Shown here in pieces: positions 35,419 to 44,465 of a stretch of DNA of 64,000 nt (the stretch's first letter is position 1; the number at the start of each line of letters is the position of its first letter). Source of the stretch: Bog-756 sp963753905 (GTDB lineage: Bacteria; Actinomycetota; Acidimicrobiia; Acidimicrobiales; RAAP-2); contig CAVWDZ010000001.1 of NCBI GenBank assembly GCA_963753905.1, positions 124,001 to 188,000 on the forward strand, given 5' to 3'. The position numbers were made by a program, and so were the translations under genes. Under the pieces are notes generated by a model. The model was given only the letters and a program-made list of their open reading frames with translations, was not told the origin of the DNA and did no database searches.

Positions 35419-38226
35419 TCAGGGGACCGTGATGCTGGTGGAGAGCGGAAGGTCCGATGACGACTGGCCGAGTGCGAGCGTGTAGCCGCCGGGGACGGTG
35501 GTCGGGGACCCGTCGGCGGCGGTTGTGAAGGCCGACGCCGGGATCGGAAGGGTGACCGTGGCGCTCCGACGGGCTTCGAGTGTGACCGACTGGAAGGCGA
35601 CGAGCTGGCCGGGCGGTTCGCCGGCCGACGGAGGGAAGGTGAGATACGCCTGGGCGACGGTGGTCCCTGCCCGCGAGCCGGTGTTGGTGACCCGGAACGC
35701 GGCAGAGTACCCGTCCCCCGAGCGGGCGACGGTGAGATCGCCGAGGGCGAAGCTGGTGTACGAGAGCCCGAAGCCGAACGGGAACAACGGTTGGGTCCCG
35801 GTGGCGTGATCGTACCGGTAGCCCACGTCGAGCCCCTCCGAGTAGGTGGCGGTGAGATCGATCCCAGGCCATTGGGCCGGCGTGTCGACCGCAGCGGTGG
35901 CGTCCGAGGTCGGGAAGGTGACCGGTAGGTGTCCTGACGGGTCGACGTCCCCGAAGAGCAGACGGGCTACCGCCGCGCCGTCCTGCTCGCCCGGATACCA
36001 GTCCTCGAGCACGCCGGCCACCTGGTGGAGCCAGGGCATCAACACCGGGCCCCCGGTGTTGAGCACCACCACCGTGCGGGGGTTGGCCGCGGCCACCGCC
36101 TCGATGAGCGCGTCCTCGTCGCCCGGTAGCGCGAGGGTCGGCTTGTCGAATGCCTCCGAGGAGTAGTCCCCGACGAACACGAGAGCGACCCTGGACCGGT
36201 GCGCGAGCGCGGCGGCCTGGGCGATCTGGTCGCCGACGAACGCCCAGCCCAGGGTCAGCGCGCTGGGGACGAAGGCCGTCTCACCGGAGGGGGTGAGCCT
36301 GTCGACCGGTTCCCAGGACAGATCCACCCGGTATGGGTGGCCGGCGACCAGGGGCACACTCTGTGACCACAGGCCACGGGCGTGGCTGAGCGTGTCGGAG
36401 ACGGCTGGCTGTCCGTCGAGTGTGAGGCTGGCCGCGCCCGAACCCTGGAGGGCGAGCGTGTAGAGGCCGGACCGGGGCGGCGTCAGCGTTCCCGTCCAAC
36501 GAGCGGTGACATCCGACCAGCCGGAGGGCAGCACGACGCGGGAGTGGTCGGCCGGGGTTCTGGCCCTCCTCCGCCGACTCGGCGAGAGGAGCGGGAGCAG
36601 CATCCGGTGTTGGTCCGACGCGAGCGGCGTCGCCGCTCCGGGCAGGAGCGGTCCGGTCGGGGGAGTCGAGACCACCGAGGTGTCGACACTGGGCTCGACC
36701 ATCTCGACCGACTGGGGACCGGTGTCCGGATCAGTCTGGGTGAGGGTGAGGGTCAGGCCGTGGCCGGCCCCTGACGCGGGCGTGAGGTCTGCGGACGGGA
36801 CCGGTGGCAGTGGGGCGGTGGTGCTCCCGCCGTCTGCGGCCGCGACGGACACCGAGGTCCCGGCGAGATGCCGGAGTGCCCGCAGGGGCGACGAGACGAA
36901 CGGGGCGATGACCTGGGAGCTGCCGTGCCCACTGGTCACCGGGGAGGTGGCCGCGTCGGCCCCGATCACGGCGATCGAACGGGTTCCCTGCGTGCTCAGG
37001 GGAAGGATCCCTCCGGCGTTCTTGAGCAGCACCGCCGACCGCTCGGCCGCCTGCAGGGCGAAGGACGCGTGCTGCGGCGTGTCGACCGGCGTGCCCGGCG
37101 TACCGACGCTCTGGCGCCCCACCAGTCCGTAGGTGAACATCTGGGTGAGGACCCGGGTCACCGCTGCATCGACCAGGGCGGTGGGGAGGCGTCGTTCCAG
37201 GGAGAGCTTGGCGAGGGAGGCCACAATGGACGGCTTGATCAGGTCGGTACCGGCTGCGAGCGCGGCGACCGGGTCATGGACGGCCCCGAGATCGGACCGC
37301 ACGAACCCGGTGAACCCCCACTGGGCGAGGACCTGCGACAGCGCAGGGTCCTGGCACTGGTAGGTGCCGTTCCACTGGGGGTAGGCACACATGAGCGAGG
37401 CCACGTGCCCCTGTTTGACGGCCGCCTCGAACGGGGGCAGGTAGATCTCGTCGAGGGTCCGGGTCGAGAGTGCATCGTCGATCTCCAGCCGGTCGGTCTC
37501 CTGGGAGTACACGGCGAAGTGCTTGGCCTGGGCCATCACGCCGGTGGCCTGGATGCCCCGGATGTCGGCGACTCCCATGGCCGAGACCAGGAGCGGGTCC
37601 TCGCCGTACCCCTCGTAGGCCCGGCCGTTCTCGGGGACGCGCAGGACGTTGAGGTTCGGGCCCTGGACCACATCGATCCCCTGCCCGTCCGCCTCCTGAC
37701 CCTGCACCTGGCCGTACCGGCGCGCCACCGACGGATCGAAGGTCGCGGCGATACCCAACGGGGAGGGCAGCTGCGTCACCCGGGTCGCTCCGAATGCGAG
37801 GCCCTGAGGACCGTCCTGCAGGGTGAGCGACGGGATGCACAGCCGCGGCACACCGGCATTGACGTTCTCGTAGGCGCCGACCTGATGGAGCACGATCTCG
37901 CCGAGCTTCTCGGTCAGGTGCATCCTCGAAACGACGAGCGAGGCCAAGGCGGCCGGAGCCTCGTGGTGGTCGAGGGCGGTCTCGAGCCACGGGCACCGGG
38001 TGACGTCGGTCGTCAGAGTGATCGGGCGGTGGACCGGGTGGGAGGCTGCGGGCCCGGTGTCCGAGCGAGTGCCGGGTGTCTCGCCGGACTGGGTGGGTGC
38101 AGGAGTGGCGCCCACGACGACGGCAGAAAGCGCGAGGACGATCCCGACCGCCAGCACGCTGCCGAGTCGCCACGAGCGGGCGCGGTGCCGTCGGGGCGGC
38201 GAGGGGTGGTGCGCGAGCTGGTCCAC
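35419..38226 (-). CDS. Exported glycoside hydrolase family 3 with PA14 and Fn3-like domains
   Basis: 935 aa. An N-terminal Arg-rich tail and one hydrophobic helix (about 21-40) give a signal anchor. The GH3 TIM barrel (about 85-370) has PSLTLQDGPQGL, AKHFAVYSQE and the nucleophile in FVRSDLGAVHD (Asp312; SDL here, while SDW is usual). An alpha/beta sandwich is split by a PA14-type insert (about 565-660, YTLALQGSGAASLTLDGQ), resumes with VALVFVGDYSSEAFDKPTLALPGDEDALI and WYPGEQDG, and ends in a fibronectin-III-like domain. Domain order is that of beta-glucosidases/xylosidases that release terminal sugars from plant polymers or glycosides. Substrate unknown. Confidence 0.92.
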   Translation of the reverse strand: MDQLAHHPSPPRRHRARSWRLGSVLAVGIVLALSAVVVGATPAPTQSGETPGTRSDTGPAASHPVHRPITLTTDVTRCPWLETALDHHEAPAALASLVVSRMHLTEKLGEIVLHQVGAYENVNAGVPRLCIPSLTLQDGPQGLAFGATRVTQLPSPLGIAATFDPSVARRYGQVQGQEADGQGIDVVQGPNLNVLRVPENGRAYEGYGEDPLLVSAMGVADIRGIQATGVMAQAKHFAVYSQETDRLEIDDALSTRTLDEIYLPPFEAAVKQGHVASLMCAYPQWNGTYQCQDPALSQVLAQWGFTGFVRSDLGAVHDPVAALAAGTDLIKPSIVASLAKLSLERRLPTALVDAAVTRVLTQMFTYGLVGRQSVGTPGTPVDTPQHASFALQAAERSAVLLKNAGGILPLSTQGTRSIAVIGADAATSPVTSGHGSSQVIAPFVSSPLRALRHLAGTSVSVAAADGGSTTAPLPPVPSADLTPASGAGHGLTLTLTQTDPDTGPQSVEMVEPSVDTSVVSTPPTGPLLPGAATPLASDQHRMLLPLLSPSRRRRARTPADHSRVVLPSGWSDVTARWTGTLTPPRSGLYTLALQGSGAASLTLDGQPAVSDTLSHARGLWSQSVPLVAGHPYRVDLSWEPVDRLTPSGETAFVPSALTLGWAFVGDQIAQAAALAHRSRVALVFVGDYSSEAFDKPTLALPGDEDALIEAVAAANPRTVVVLNTGGPVLMPWLHQVAGVLEDWYPGEQDGAAVARLLFGDVDPSGHLPVTFPTSDATAAVDTPAQWPGIDLTATYSEGLDVGYRYDHATGTQPLFPFGFGLSYTSFALGDLTVARSGDGYSAAFRVTNTGSRAGTTVAQAYLTFPPSAGEPPGQLVAFQSVTLEARRSATVTLPIPASAFTTAADGSPTTVPGGYTLALGQSSSDLPLSTSITVP

Positions 38227-38344
38227 GGTCTCGGCTCGTCAACTTACCCAGGGCGTGATGCGGATCCAGGTCGGGCCCTGAGGCGACCGGGCCGGTCCGT
38301 CGCGATGCCGGGTCACCGGGGAGTGATGGTCACCGGCTGTGACG

Positions 38345-39130
38345 TCAGGCCGACCACCGGTGACTGACATCGATGAAGGGCGTGACGCACGGCGGCCCGT
38401 CGGCCACCAACATCTCCGGCAGGGCGGCCGGGTCCGGGGGGACCCGCACGAGCGCGGCAGAGCGGGTGCCGTAGTCCTCGGTGTGGACGCACGCGGCGAG
38501 CGTGGCGGTGGGCCGGGTCGGAGGGTCTCCTTCCTCCGACAGCTCTTCGGCGCTCTGCGGAATCGTGTGGTCCACGAGCACCGAGGCAAGGCTCGACCAG
38601 AGCGGCATGTCCGCCGCAATGGCGCCCGAGACGAGCGAACGGATGCGATCCGCCTTCGGCGAGGGATCATCGAGCGACACGTTCTCCAGCACATGGACTC
38701 CGGGTTGCAGGGGGCGGACCGTGGGCGGCCCGTCACCCGGCACCTCGACGAAGGAGAGGGAGTGGCGATCGCCGACGAGCAACCAGGCCGGGTTGTAGGT
38801 GCCGGGCTGCACCATTGAGAGCAGCTCGTCGATGCCGGCGTCGGCGCTGTGCTGGCCGGCGAGCAGGAGGGGGAGTTCGCCTCGGGTCCGCTTCGTCGGA
38901 TCCCGTCCCCCGGGGGACGGGCGGTTGGTGAGACCGGCGACGACCCCGTGCTCGTTGACGGCCAACCATGTCCCGCCGGCGAGCTCGTCACGGCCGCCGA
39001 GGATCCTCGGGTCGCGGTCGCGGAGCACGCAGAGCGAGCGGGCCGGTCGATCCATGCGCTCGTCACGATTCGCCGCGACCACCAGTGCCATGTCGTCCTC
39101 TGTCTGCCAGGCGAACACGAGGAGGCACAT
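38345..39130 (-). CDS. NRDE (TANGO2-like) family protein
   Basis: 261 aa. Opens MCLLVFAWQ with Cys2 as potential N-terminal nucleophile, then VVAANRDERMDRPA, the NRDE motif that names the family, and ILGGRDELAGGTWLAVNEHGVVAGLTNR. Tango2-like proteins bind or handle heme or acyl-CoA in eukaryotes; the bacterial role is unresolved, with an Ntn-hydrolase-like fold expected. Codons upstream to 39202 exist in frame, but MCLLVF is the conserved start. It is divergent from the cyclic-nucleotide-binding gene at 39243. Confidence 0.88.
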   Translation of the reverse strand: MCLLVFAWQTEDDMALVVAANRDERMDRPARSLCVLRDRDPRILGGRDELAGGTWLAVNEHGVVAGLTNRPSPGGRDPTKRTRGELPLLLAGQHSADAGIDELLSMVQPGTYNPAWLLVGDRHSLSFVEVPGDGPPTVRPLQPGVHVLENVSLDDPSPKADRIRSLVSGAIAADMPLWSSLASVLVDHTIPQSAEELSEEGDPPTRPTATLAACVHTEDYGTRSAALVRVPPDPAALPEMLVADGPPCVTPFIDVSHRWSA

Positions 39131-39227
39131 GCGGGTGAGGGTAGCGGCGTCGACGTCGGTACGGACCACCGGTCCCGAGCGGCGCAGCCCGGCGGGTGTC
39201 ACCAGCCGGTCGCGCTTGTAATCAGGG

Positions 39228-39243
39228 TGTGATCATGATCATA
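39228..39243. promoter_or_regulatory. CRP-like palindrome overlapping a start codon
   Basis: TGTGATCATGATCATA matches the TGTGA-N6-TCACA consensus for CRP/FNR-type regulators except for one base in the right half, and contains the perfect palindrome TGATCATGATCA (39230-39241). It runs into the ATG of the cyclic-nucleotide-binding gene and lies about 100 bases from the divergent NRDE gene. Confidence 0.4.
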
Positions 39244-39761
39244 TGGACGCCGGAAGGGACGGGTTCCGGATGGTGGCATTTCGGGTGGACAAGACGCAGC
39301 GGCTCGCATTGCTGCGCGCGGTGAGCCTCTTCTCGAGCTGCACGCACCGCGAGCTCACCCGGATCGAGTCGCTCACCACGCTGGTCGACGTTCCGGCCGG
39401 TGAGGTGCTCACCGAACAGGGAGCTCCCGGCGAGGAGTTCTTCGTCGTGGTGGAGGGAACGGCAACCGCGTCACGCAACGGTGTCACGCTCGCCACCCTC
39501 GGGCCCGGTTCGTTCTTCGGAGAGCTGGCGCTACTCGATGGGGGGACCCGGACCGCCACCGTCGTCGCCGATTCCAACATGGGGCTTCTCGTGCTGTCGA
39601 GGCGCGAGTTCAAGTCGCTGCAGTTGACCGTGCCTTCGGTGGCCTTCAAGCTGCTGACCGAGATGGGCGCACGGCTCCGGTCGACGGACGGGTTGCTCGA
39701 CAAGCTGGTCGACCCCCGGCAGAAGGGCACGCCCGAACTCGCCGGCTTCTGGTCCCTCTAG
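39243..39761 (+). CDS. Single-domain cyclic-nucleotide-binding protein
   Basis: 172 aa. One cyclic-nucleotide-binding beta-barrel (about residues 25-145): FSSCTHRELTRIESL, then VPAGEVLTEQGAPGEEFFVVVEGTA and the phosphate-binding cassette FFGELALLDGGTRTATV, whose Glu and Arg hold cAMP or cGMP. No helix-turn-helix follows, so unlike CRP it cannot bind DNA by itself; it may be a sensor subunit or adaptor. An alternative ATG at 39270 has a GGAAGGGA site about 11 bases upstream and would leave the CRP-like palindrome outside the gene. Confidence 0.85.
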   Translation: MDAGRDGFRMVAFRVDKTQRLALLRAVSLFSSCTHRELTRIESLTTLVDVPAGEVLTEQGAPGEEFFVVVEGTATASRNGVTLATLGPGSFFGELALLDGGTRTATVVADSNMGLLVLSRREFKSLQLTVPSVAFKLLTEMGARLRSTDGLLDKLVDPRQKGTPELAGFWSL

Positions 39762-39791
39762 ACCTCTAGACCTTCCGGACCGTGGGATGTC

Positions 39792-40412
39792 CTAGGGGAG
39801 CGGGGTCAATCCGATCATCGCTCGGAAGTCGTCGGTCGTGTTGGTGACCGGGAACGCCCCGCCGGGAACGTCCATGCCCAGTCGATCACAGATGGGGTCC
39901 CACCCGTCAGCCGGAGTCCATTCCAACAGGCGTGACGGCGCAATCGCGAGCCGTACGGCCGCGTTGTGGCGCTCGTAGGCGTCCATCATGGCGGTGGGAT
40001 CATCCAGGCGGTCGCTGAAGCGGTCCCGGAGCAGTCTGCGCACCGCATCCATCCACGGTTGCAACTCGGGCGGCACCCTGTCGAAGGACTGGAAGATCGT
40101 GTTCGATGCGCTGCGGTACCAGGACTCGGGATCGCGGACCGACAGCAGCACCAGTGCGTCGGGGTTGGCCGCCGACAGCTCGGGCCAGAACGAACACCCG
40201 GGCCAGTCGACGAGGGAGGCGTAGCCGGCGGGCATGGTCGTCCAGTCGACCGGCCGCCCCTCGATCGCATCGATCCAACCCGGCGCCTGCTCCGGATTCC
40301 CGAGGATCTCGACCATGTGATGACAGGGCCCGCCCAGCAGCTGTTCGAGCGCAAGCTTCAACGAATGGGTTCCGGTGCGACCGACACCGGCACCGACGAC
40401 CGTGAGTGCCAT
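39792..40412 (-). CDS. Sulfotransferase-family protein
   Basis: 206 aa. Opens VVGAGVGRTGTHSLKLALEQL, the PAPS 5'-phosphosulfate-binding loop (P-loop-like) of cytosolic sulfotransferases, and later has LVLLSVRDPESWYRSASNTI, the 3'-phosphate-binding RDP segment. C-terminal TPADGWDPICDRLGMDVP is typical of the NodH/sulfotransfer_3-type proteins found in Actinobacteria, fungi and protists. Acceptor unknown. GAGAGGGACC precedes the ATG. It faces the cyclic-nucleotide-binding gene tail to tail, 30 bases apart. Confidence 0.85.
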   Translation of the reverse strand: MALTVVGAGVGRTGTHSLKLALEQLLGGPCHHMVEILGNPEQAPGWIDAIEGRPVDWTTMPAGYASLVDWPGCSFWPELSAANPDALVLLSVRDPESWYRSASNTIFQSFDRVPPELQPWMDAVRRLLRDRFSDRLDDPTAMMDAYERHNAAVRLAIAPSRLLEWTPADGWDPICDRLGMDVPGGAFPVTNTTDDFRAMIGLTPLP

Positions 40413-40747
40413 GGTCCCTCTCCCGCCTTTGGTTTGGTCATTGACTGACCGGGTACCGGTCGGGCCACATCCTTGCGCATCCGGCCAGACCCGTCCATCT
40501 GCGTGAGGGGCCTGCCGCTCAGGAGCACTCGTCTCATCGGAGCCGGTGATCTGCGGTCCAAAACGGAAACGGATCCGCCCACAGCCAGCAAGCAAGCTCT
40601 CATAATCTGGTATACGGTGTTCTGGCGCAGAAAGAACGGATAGAGACGCACTAGCGAGCAAGCCGCCAGAGCGGCGCGGCTGAGCCCACTCTGTTCGGGC
40701 GCGGCATCGAGCGGCGGAAAAGGGGCGGCAGAAGGGGGAGAGCGCGG
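40413..40747. other. Intergenic region upstream of the ABC importer operon
   Basis: 335 bases without a gene. A relatively AT-rich patch at 40595-40625 contains CATAAT (40601-40606) and TATACG (40611-40616), possible -10 elements for the plus-strand operon; no good -35 is visible. A GGGGGAG site lies just before the GTG at 40748. Confidence 0.4.
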
Positions 40748-42772
40748 GTGATTCAATTCGTGATCGCCGGACTGGTGCTCGGGGGAATCTACGCGATCGC
40801 ATCGGCCGGCCTCGTGATCACCTACACGTCATCCGGCATCCTCAACTTCGCCTTCGGGGCACTCGCGTTCTTCATCGCCCGCTTCTACTACTACCTCCAC
40901 ACCCAGGAGGGCTGGTCGATCGCGCCGGCAGCCGTAGTCGCCATCGTGCTCGCGGCGCCCCTGCTCGGCGTGCTGCTGTACGCCGTCCTGTTCCGCTTCC
41001 TCCGCCTCTCCTCGCCCCTGATCAAGGTGGTCGCGACCATCGGTCTCTCTGTTGCCCTCCCGTCGTGTGCGACCTTGATCTTCGGCAGCCAGGCCATCCA
41101 GCAGGCTCCGGGGCTGGCGCCGGAGCCCGTCAAGGTCTTCCACTTCCTGGGCGTCCCGGTGACGCTGGACCAGATCATCGTCTACATCTGCGTCGTGGCG
41201 ACGGTGGTGGTCGGAGCGCTGGTGCTGCACTACACGGAAGTCGGCCTCAAGGTGAGGGCCATGGTCGACTCGACGGCGATGACCGATCTCTCGGGGACCA
41301 ATCCGAGGAGGATCTCGATCGGGGTCTGGGCGGTGAGCACGTTCTTTGCCGGCCTCACCGGTGTCCTCGCCGCACCCATCATCGGACTCGACGCCACCAA
41401 CTTCACGCTCCTCATCGCCGCCTCGTTCGCGGCGGTCATCGCGGCCAGGCTCCGGAGCCTGCCGGTCGCGGTCGGGGTCGCGTTGCTGATGGGAGTCGCC
41501 ACATCGCTCATCCAGCGGTATCTCCCACCGGCAAGTGCCTGGACCGCAGAGATCATCGATGCCGTCCCATTCATCGTGATCGCGTTGGTCCTCATCTACA
41601 ACCTCGTTCGCCGGGGACGGGTGGGGGACACCGAGGCGTGGGGAGGCGCGTTGGATCGGGCGATCATGCCTCAGGGCGAGAGCCGGATCGCCGGTTCGAC
41701 GGCCAGCGTGGTCGAGACCGCCTCTCTCAACTTCTTCGGCAAATACGCAGGTCCACTCGCGCTCGTCCTGCTTGCGGTCGCCCTGCCCCTCGTGGTCGGC
41801 GGCTACTGGGTGGGACTGACCGCGCAGGCGTTCGCCTTCGGCGTGATCTTCCTTTCGTGGACACTGGTGACCGGGGAGGGCGGCATGCTCTGGTTGTGCC
41901 AGATCACCTTCGCCGGGATCGGAGCACTGACGACGGCGCAGTTCGCCAACAACCTCGGCTGGCCGGTTCTGGCTGCTGTGGTCATGGGCGGTGTCGTCGC
42001 CCTGGTGCTGGGCGTCATCATCGGATTCTTGAGCATCCGCCTCGGCGACCTGTACGTCGCCCTGGTGACGCTCACGTTCGGGCTGTTGGTCGAGAACCTC
42101 GTGTTCACCCTGCCGAGGTTCGTGAACCAGGGTCTCGGGCTGACCCTCACCCGACCCGGCTTCGCGACATCGGATGCCTCCTTTGCATACGTCTGCCTGG
42201 TCGCCTTCGTCATCGTGGCGCTGTTCATCGTCAATCTCCGACGGTCCACCACCGGGCTGGCCCTCAATGCGGCCCGGTGGAGCGAAGACGGTGCCCGGAC
42301 GACCGGCATCAGCGTGGTGCAGATGAAGGTCATCGCCGGAGCCTTGGCCGCGTTCATCGCCGGCGTCGGCGGAGGGCTGCTTGCCGTTGCACAGACAACG
42401 GTCGTACCCAGCGAGTTCGCCACATTCGCCGGGATCGTGTGGTTCGCCGCACTCGTCACGATCGGTATCCGATCGACCGCCGCAGCGCTGATCGCCGGAC
42501 TCTCGTTCGTCATGCTTCCGGCTCTCGCTCAGGCGTATCTCCCGAGTTGGACAGGCAATGTGCTTCCGGTGCTCTTCGGCCTGGGTGCAATGACTGCCGC
42601 CAAGTACCCGGACGGCGCCCTGGCCGAACAGAGCCGGCAGTTGCGGCGGCTGTTGTTGCGGCTGGCGCCCGATCGATTCGAGAGCTCGCAGGTAACCGAT
42701 GTGCCGGACCGTGCGCCCGGCGAGCCGCTCTCGGTCGACGCGCCGGCGATGGTCGCGGAGCACGTCTTGTGA
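40748..42772 (+). CDS. Fused branched-chain-amino-acid-type ABC permease (LivH-LivM)
   Basis: 674 aa, GTG start. Two permeases in one chain. Residues 1-290 are LivH-like: VIAGLVLGGIYAIASAGLVITYTSSGILNFAFGAL. Residues about 325-640 are LivM-like: YWVGLTAQAFAFGVIFLSWTLVTGEGGMLWLCQ and RLGDLYVALVTLTFGLLVENLVF. The joining segment (about 290-325) is polar and cytosolic. Both coupling loops (for example RAMVDSTAMTDLSGTNPRRIS and AARWSEDGARTTGISVVQMK) are present. It forms the membrane channel for the LivG/LivF ATPases encoded next. Stop overlaps the ATPase start. The operon context with catabolic genes points to uptake of an aromatic, alicyclic or short-chain acid, not necessarily an amino acid. 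Confidence 0.9.
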   Translation: MIQFVIAGLVLGGIYAIASAGLVITYTSSGILNFAFGALAFFIARFYYYLHTQEGWSIAPAAVVAIVLAAPLLGVLLYAVLFRFLRLSSPLIKVVATIGLSVALPSCATLIFGSQAIQQAPGLAPEPVKVFHFLGVPVTLDQIIVYICVVATVVVGALVLHYTEVGLKVRAMVDSTAMTDLSGTNPRRISIGVWAVSTFFAGLTGVLAAPIIGLDATNFTLLIAASFAAVIAARLRSLPVAVGVALLMGVATSLIQRYLPPASAWTAEIIDAVPFIVIALVLIYNLVRRGRVGDTEAWGGALDRAIMPQGESRIAGSTASVVETASLNFFGKYAGPLALVLLAVALPLVVGGYWVGLTAQAFAFGVIFLSWTLVTGEGGMLWLCQITFAGIGALTTAQFANNLGWPVLAAVVMGGVVALVLGVIIGFLSIRLGDLYVALVTLTFGLLVENLVFTLPRFVNQGLGLTLTRPGFATSDASFAYVCLVAFVIVALFIVNLRRSTTGLALNAARWSEDGARTTGISVVQMKVIAGALAAFIAGVGGGLLAVAQTTVVPSEFATFAGIVWFAALVTIGIRSTAAALIAGLSFVMLPALAQAYLPSWTGNVLPVLFGLGAMTAAKYPDGALAEQSRQLRRLLLRLAPDRFESSQVTDVPDRAPGEPLSVDAPAMVAEHVL

Positions 42773-43671
42773 TGTCGGCGTTGACCGACACGGATGGCTC
42801 GGTCCGCTCGACAGGCGCCCAGTCGGCCGCCCTCGTTGCGAGCGATATCACGGTCCGCTTCGGCGGGCTCACCGCGCTGTCCCAGGTCACACTCGAGGTC
42901 GAACGCGGATCCATCGTCGGACTCGTCGGGCCCAACGGGGCCGGAAAGTCGACCCTCCTCTCCGTGCTGTCCGGTCTCCTGAAGCCGAACTCCGGGAGGG
43001 TATGGCTGTTGGGCGAGGACGTCACGACCACATCGGTCCGATCGCGGGCCGCCAGAGGGCTGGCTCGGACCTTTCAGCAACCGGAGCTGTTCATGGGGCT
43101 GACCGTGCGGGAGCACCTGGTCCTCGCGCACCGCGCACGCGTGGCGCCCAATCGTCTCTGGCGGGACATGTTCGACCCGCGCTCGCTGTTTCCGCCATCG
43201 CGGGAAGAGAACGAGAAGGTGGACGGACTGCTCGAGCTTCTCAGGCTCACGCGGGTGGCCAAGGCTCCGGTGGCGGCACTCCCGCTGGGCGTCGCACGCC
43301 TCGTCGAAGTGGGTCGTGCCCTGGCCAGTGAGCCACACGTCCTGCTGCTGGACGAACCCCTCTCCGGATTGGACATGAGCGCGTCGGAGAACCTCGTTTC
43401 TGTCTTCCGACGGATCGTCACCGAGAGCGATCACCAGCTCTCGCTCGTCATCGTCGAACACGATGTGGCTGCCGTCCTGGCGCTGTCGGATTCGGTGGTC
43501 GTCCTCGACTTCGGGGAGCGGATCGCCGTGGGCAGCCCGGAGGCCATTCGCTACGATCCCCAGGTTCGTGCCGCCTACCTCGGCGACAGCGACCTGCCGC
43601 CACGACCGGCCGTCGGCTCGCCGTCTACGGCGACGGACGTCGGGGGCCCGCTCGAGGGCGGGGAGGCATGA
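42772..43671 (+). CDS. ABC importer ATPase, LivG type, with unusual signature motif
   Basis: 299 aa. ATP-binding subunit of the importer. Walker A GPNGAGKST near residue 52, then ARTFQQPELFMGLTVREHL, characteristic of LivG, and Walker B VLLLDEPLSGLD near 200. The C-loop reads LPLGVARLVEVGRAL where LSYGxQRRLEIARAL is usual: the Ser and Gln are missing, an oddity that could affect catalysis at one of the two ATP sites. A 25-residue N-terminal and 30-residue C-terminal extension are low-complexity. Overlaps both neighbours by one and four bases, so tightly coupled. Confidence 0.9.
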   Translation: MSALTDTDGSVRSTGAQSAALVASDITVRFGGLTALSQVTLEVERGSIVGLVGPNGAGKSTLLSVLSGLLKPNSGRVWLLGEDVTTTSVRSRAARGLARTFQQPELFMGLTVREHLVLAHRARVAPNRLWRDMFDPRSLFPPSREENEKVDGLLELLRLTRVAKAPVAALPLGVARLVEVGRALASEPHVLLLDEPLSGLDMSASENLVSVFRRIVTESDHQLSLVIVEHDVAAVLALSDSVVVLDFGERIAVGSPEAIRYDPQVRAAYLGDSDLPPRPAVGSPSTATDVGGPLEGGEA

Positions 43672-44429
43672 CCGAACCCCTCCTGAGTGTGGAAGTTCTC
43701 GACGTCCGGTACGGCTCCTCGCAGGCATTGTTCGGGGTGTCGCTCGACGTCCTGCCCGGAACCGTCCTGGCCGTCCTTGGTGTGAACGGCGCCGGCAAGA
43801 GCACCCTCGCCCGTTCCGTATCGGGTCTGGTGCCACCGGTTGCAGGTCGCGTGACGTTCGATGGGAAGGACATCACCGGGCTCCCGGCCAACCGCGTCCG
43901 TAAGTTGGGTCTCACCTACGTACCGGAGGGACGTGGGATCTTTCCAGGCCTGTCGGTGACCGACAACCTGCGGATGGCGGTTGCGCAGGAACCCCGCAAC
44001 GAGCGGGCTGCCGCCATCGACCGGGCGATCGGGACGTTCCCGGTACTGGGCGACCGTCCGTCGCAGCGTGCGGGAAGCCTCTCCGGTGGCGAGCAGCAGA
44101 TGCTGGCGCTCGCCCGGGCGTTCTCGATCTCGCCGAAGCTGATCATTGCCGACGAACTGTCGCTCGGCCTCGCCCCCGCCGTGACCGAAACGGTGTTCCA
44201 CAGTCTCGAGGAGGCCAGGAGGTCGGGGATCACCATCGTGCTCAGCGAGCAGTTCGTCCACCGGGCGCTGTCCATGGCGGACAGTTGCGTGATCCTGACC
44301 CGTGGCAGGGTCGGCTGGTCCGGACCTGCATCCGAAGCGGGCGAAGAGGTCCTCAGCCGGTATCTGGGAGAGGCGGAGCCCGAGATCCCCGCGGTCGCAG
44401 CCGGCCGCGCAGATGGCAACAATGCATAA
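43668..44429 (+). CDS. ABC importer ATPase, LivF type
   Basis: 253 aa. Second ATPase of the importer: Walker A GVNGAGKST near residue 41, LTYVPEGRGIFPGLSVTDNL (the LivF hallmark PEGRxIF), intact signature LSGGEQQMLALARAF near 143, and Walker B LIIADELSLGLAP. Its canonical C-loop complements the degenerate one of the LivG-type partner, consistent with an asymmetric heterodimer. Starts four bases before the upstream stop. Confidence 0.92.
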   Translation: MTEPLLSVEVLDVRYGSSQALFGVSLDVLPGTVLAVLGVNGAGKSTLARSVSGLVPPVAGRVTFDGKDITGLPANRVRKLGLTYVPEGRGIFPGLSVTDNLRMAVAQEPRNERAAAIDRAIGTFPVLGDRPSQRAGSLSGGEQQMLALARAFSISPKLIIADELSLGLAPAVTETVFHSLEEARRSGITIVLSEQFVHRALSMADSCVILTRGRVGWSGPASEAGEEVLSRYLGEAEPEIPAVAAGRADGNNA

Positions 44430-44465
44430 CCAACCCGGCGCTGCGCGCGCCATCGACATGGAGGA

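Noticed and set aside
40829..42763. A 644-codon minus-strand open frame opposite the fused permease
   Set aside because: Charged low-complexity translation without motifs; shadow of the LivH-LivM gene.
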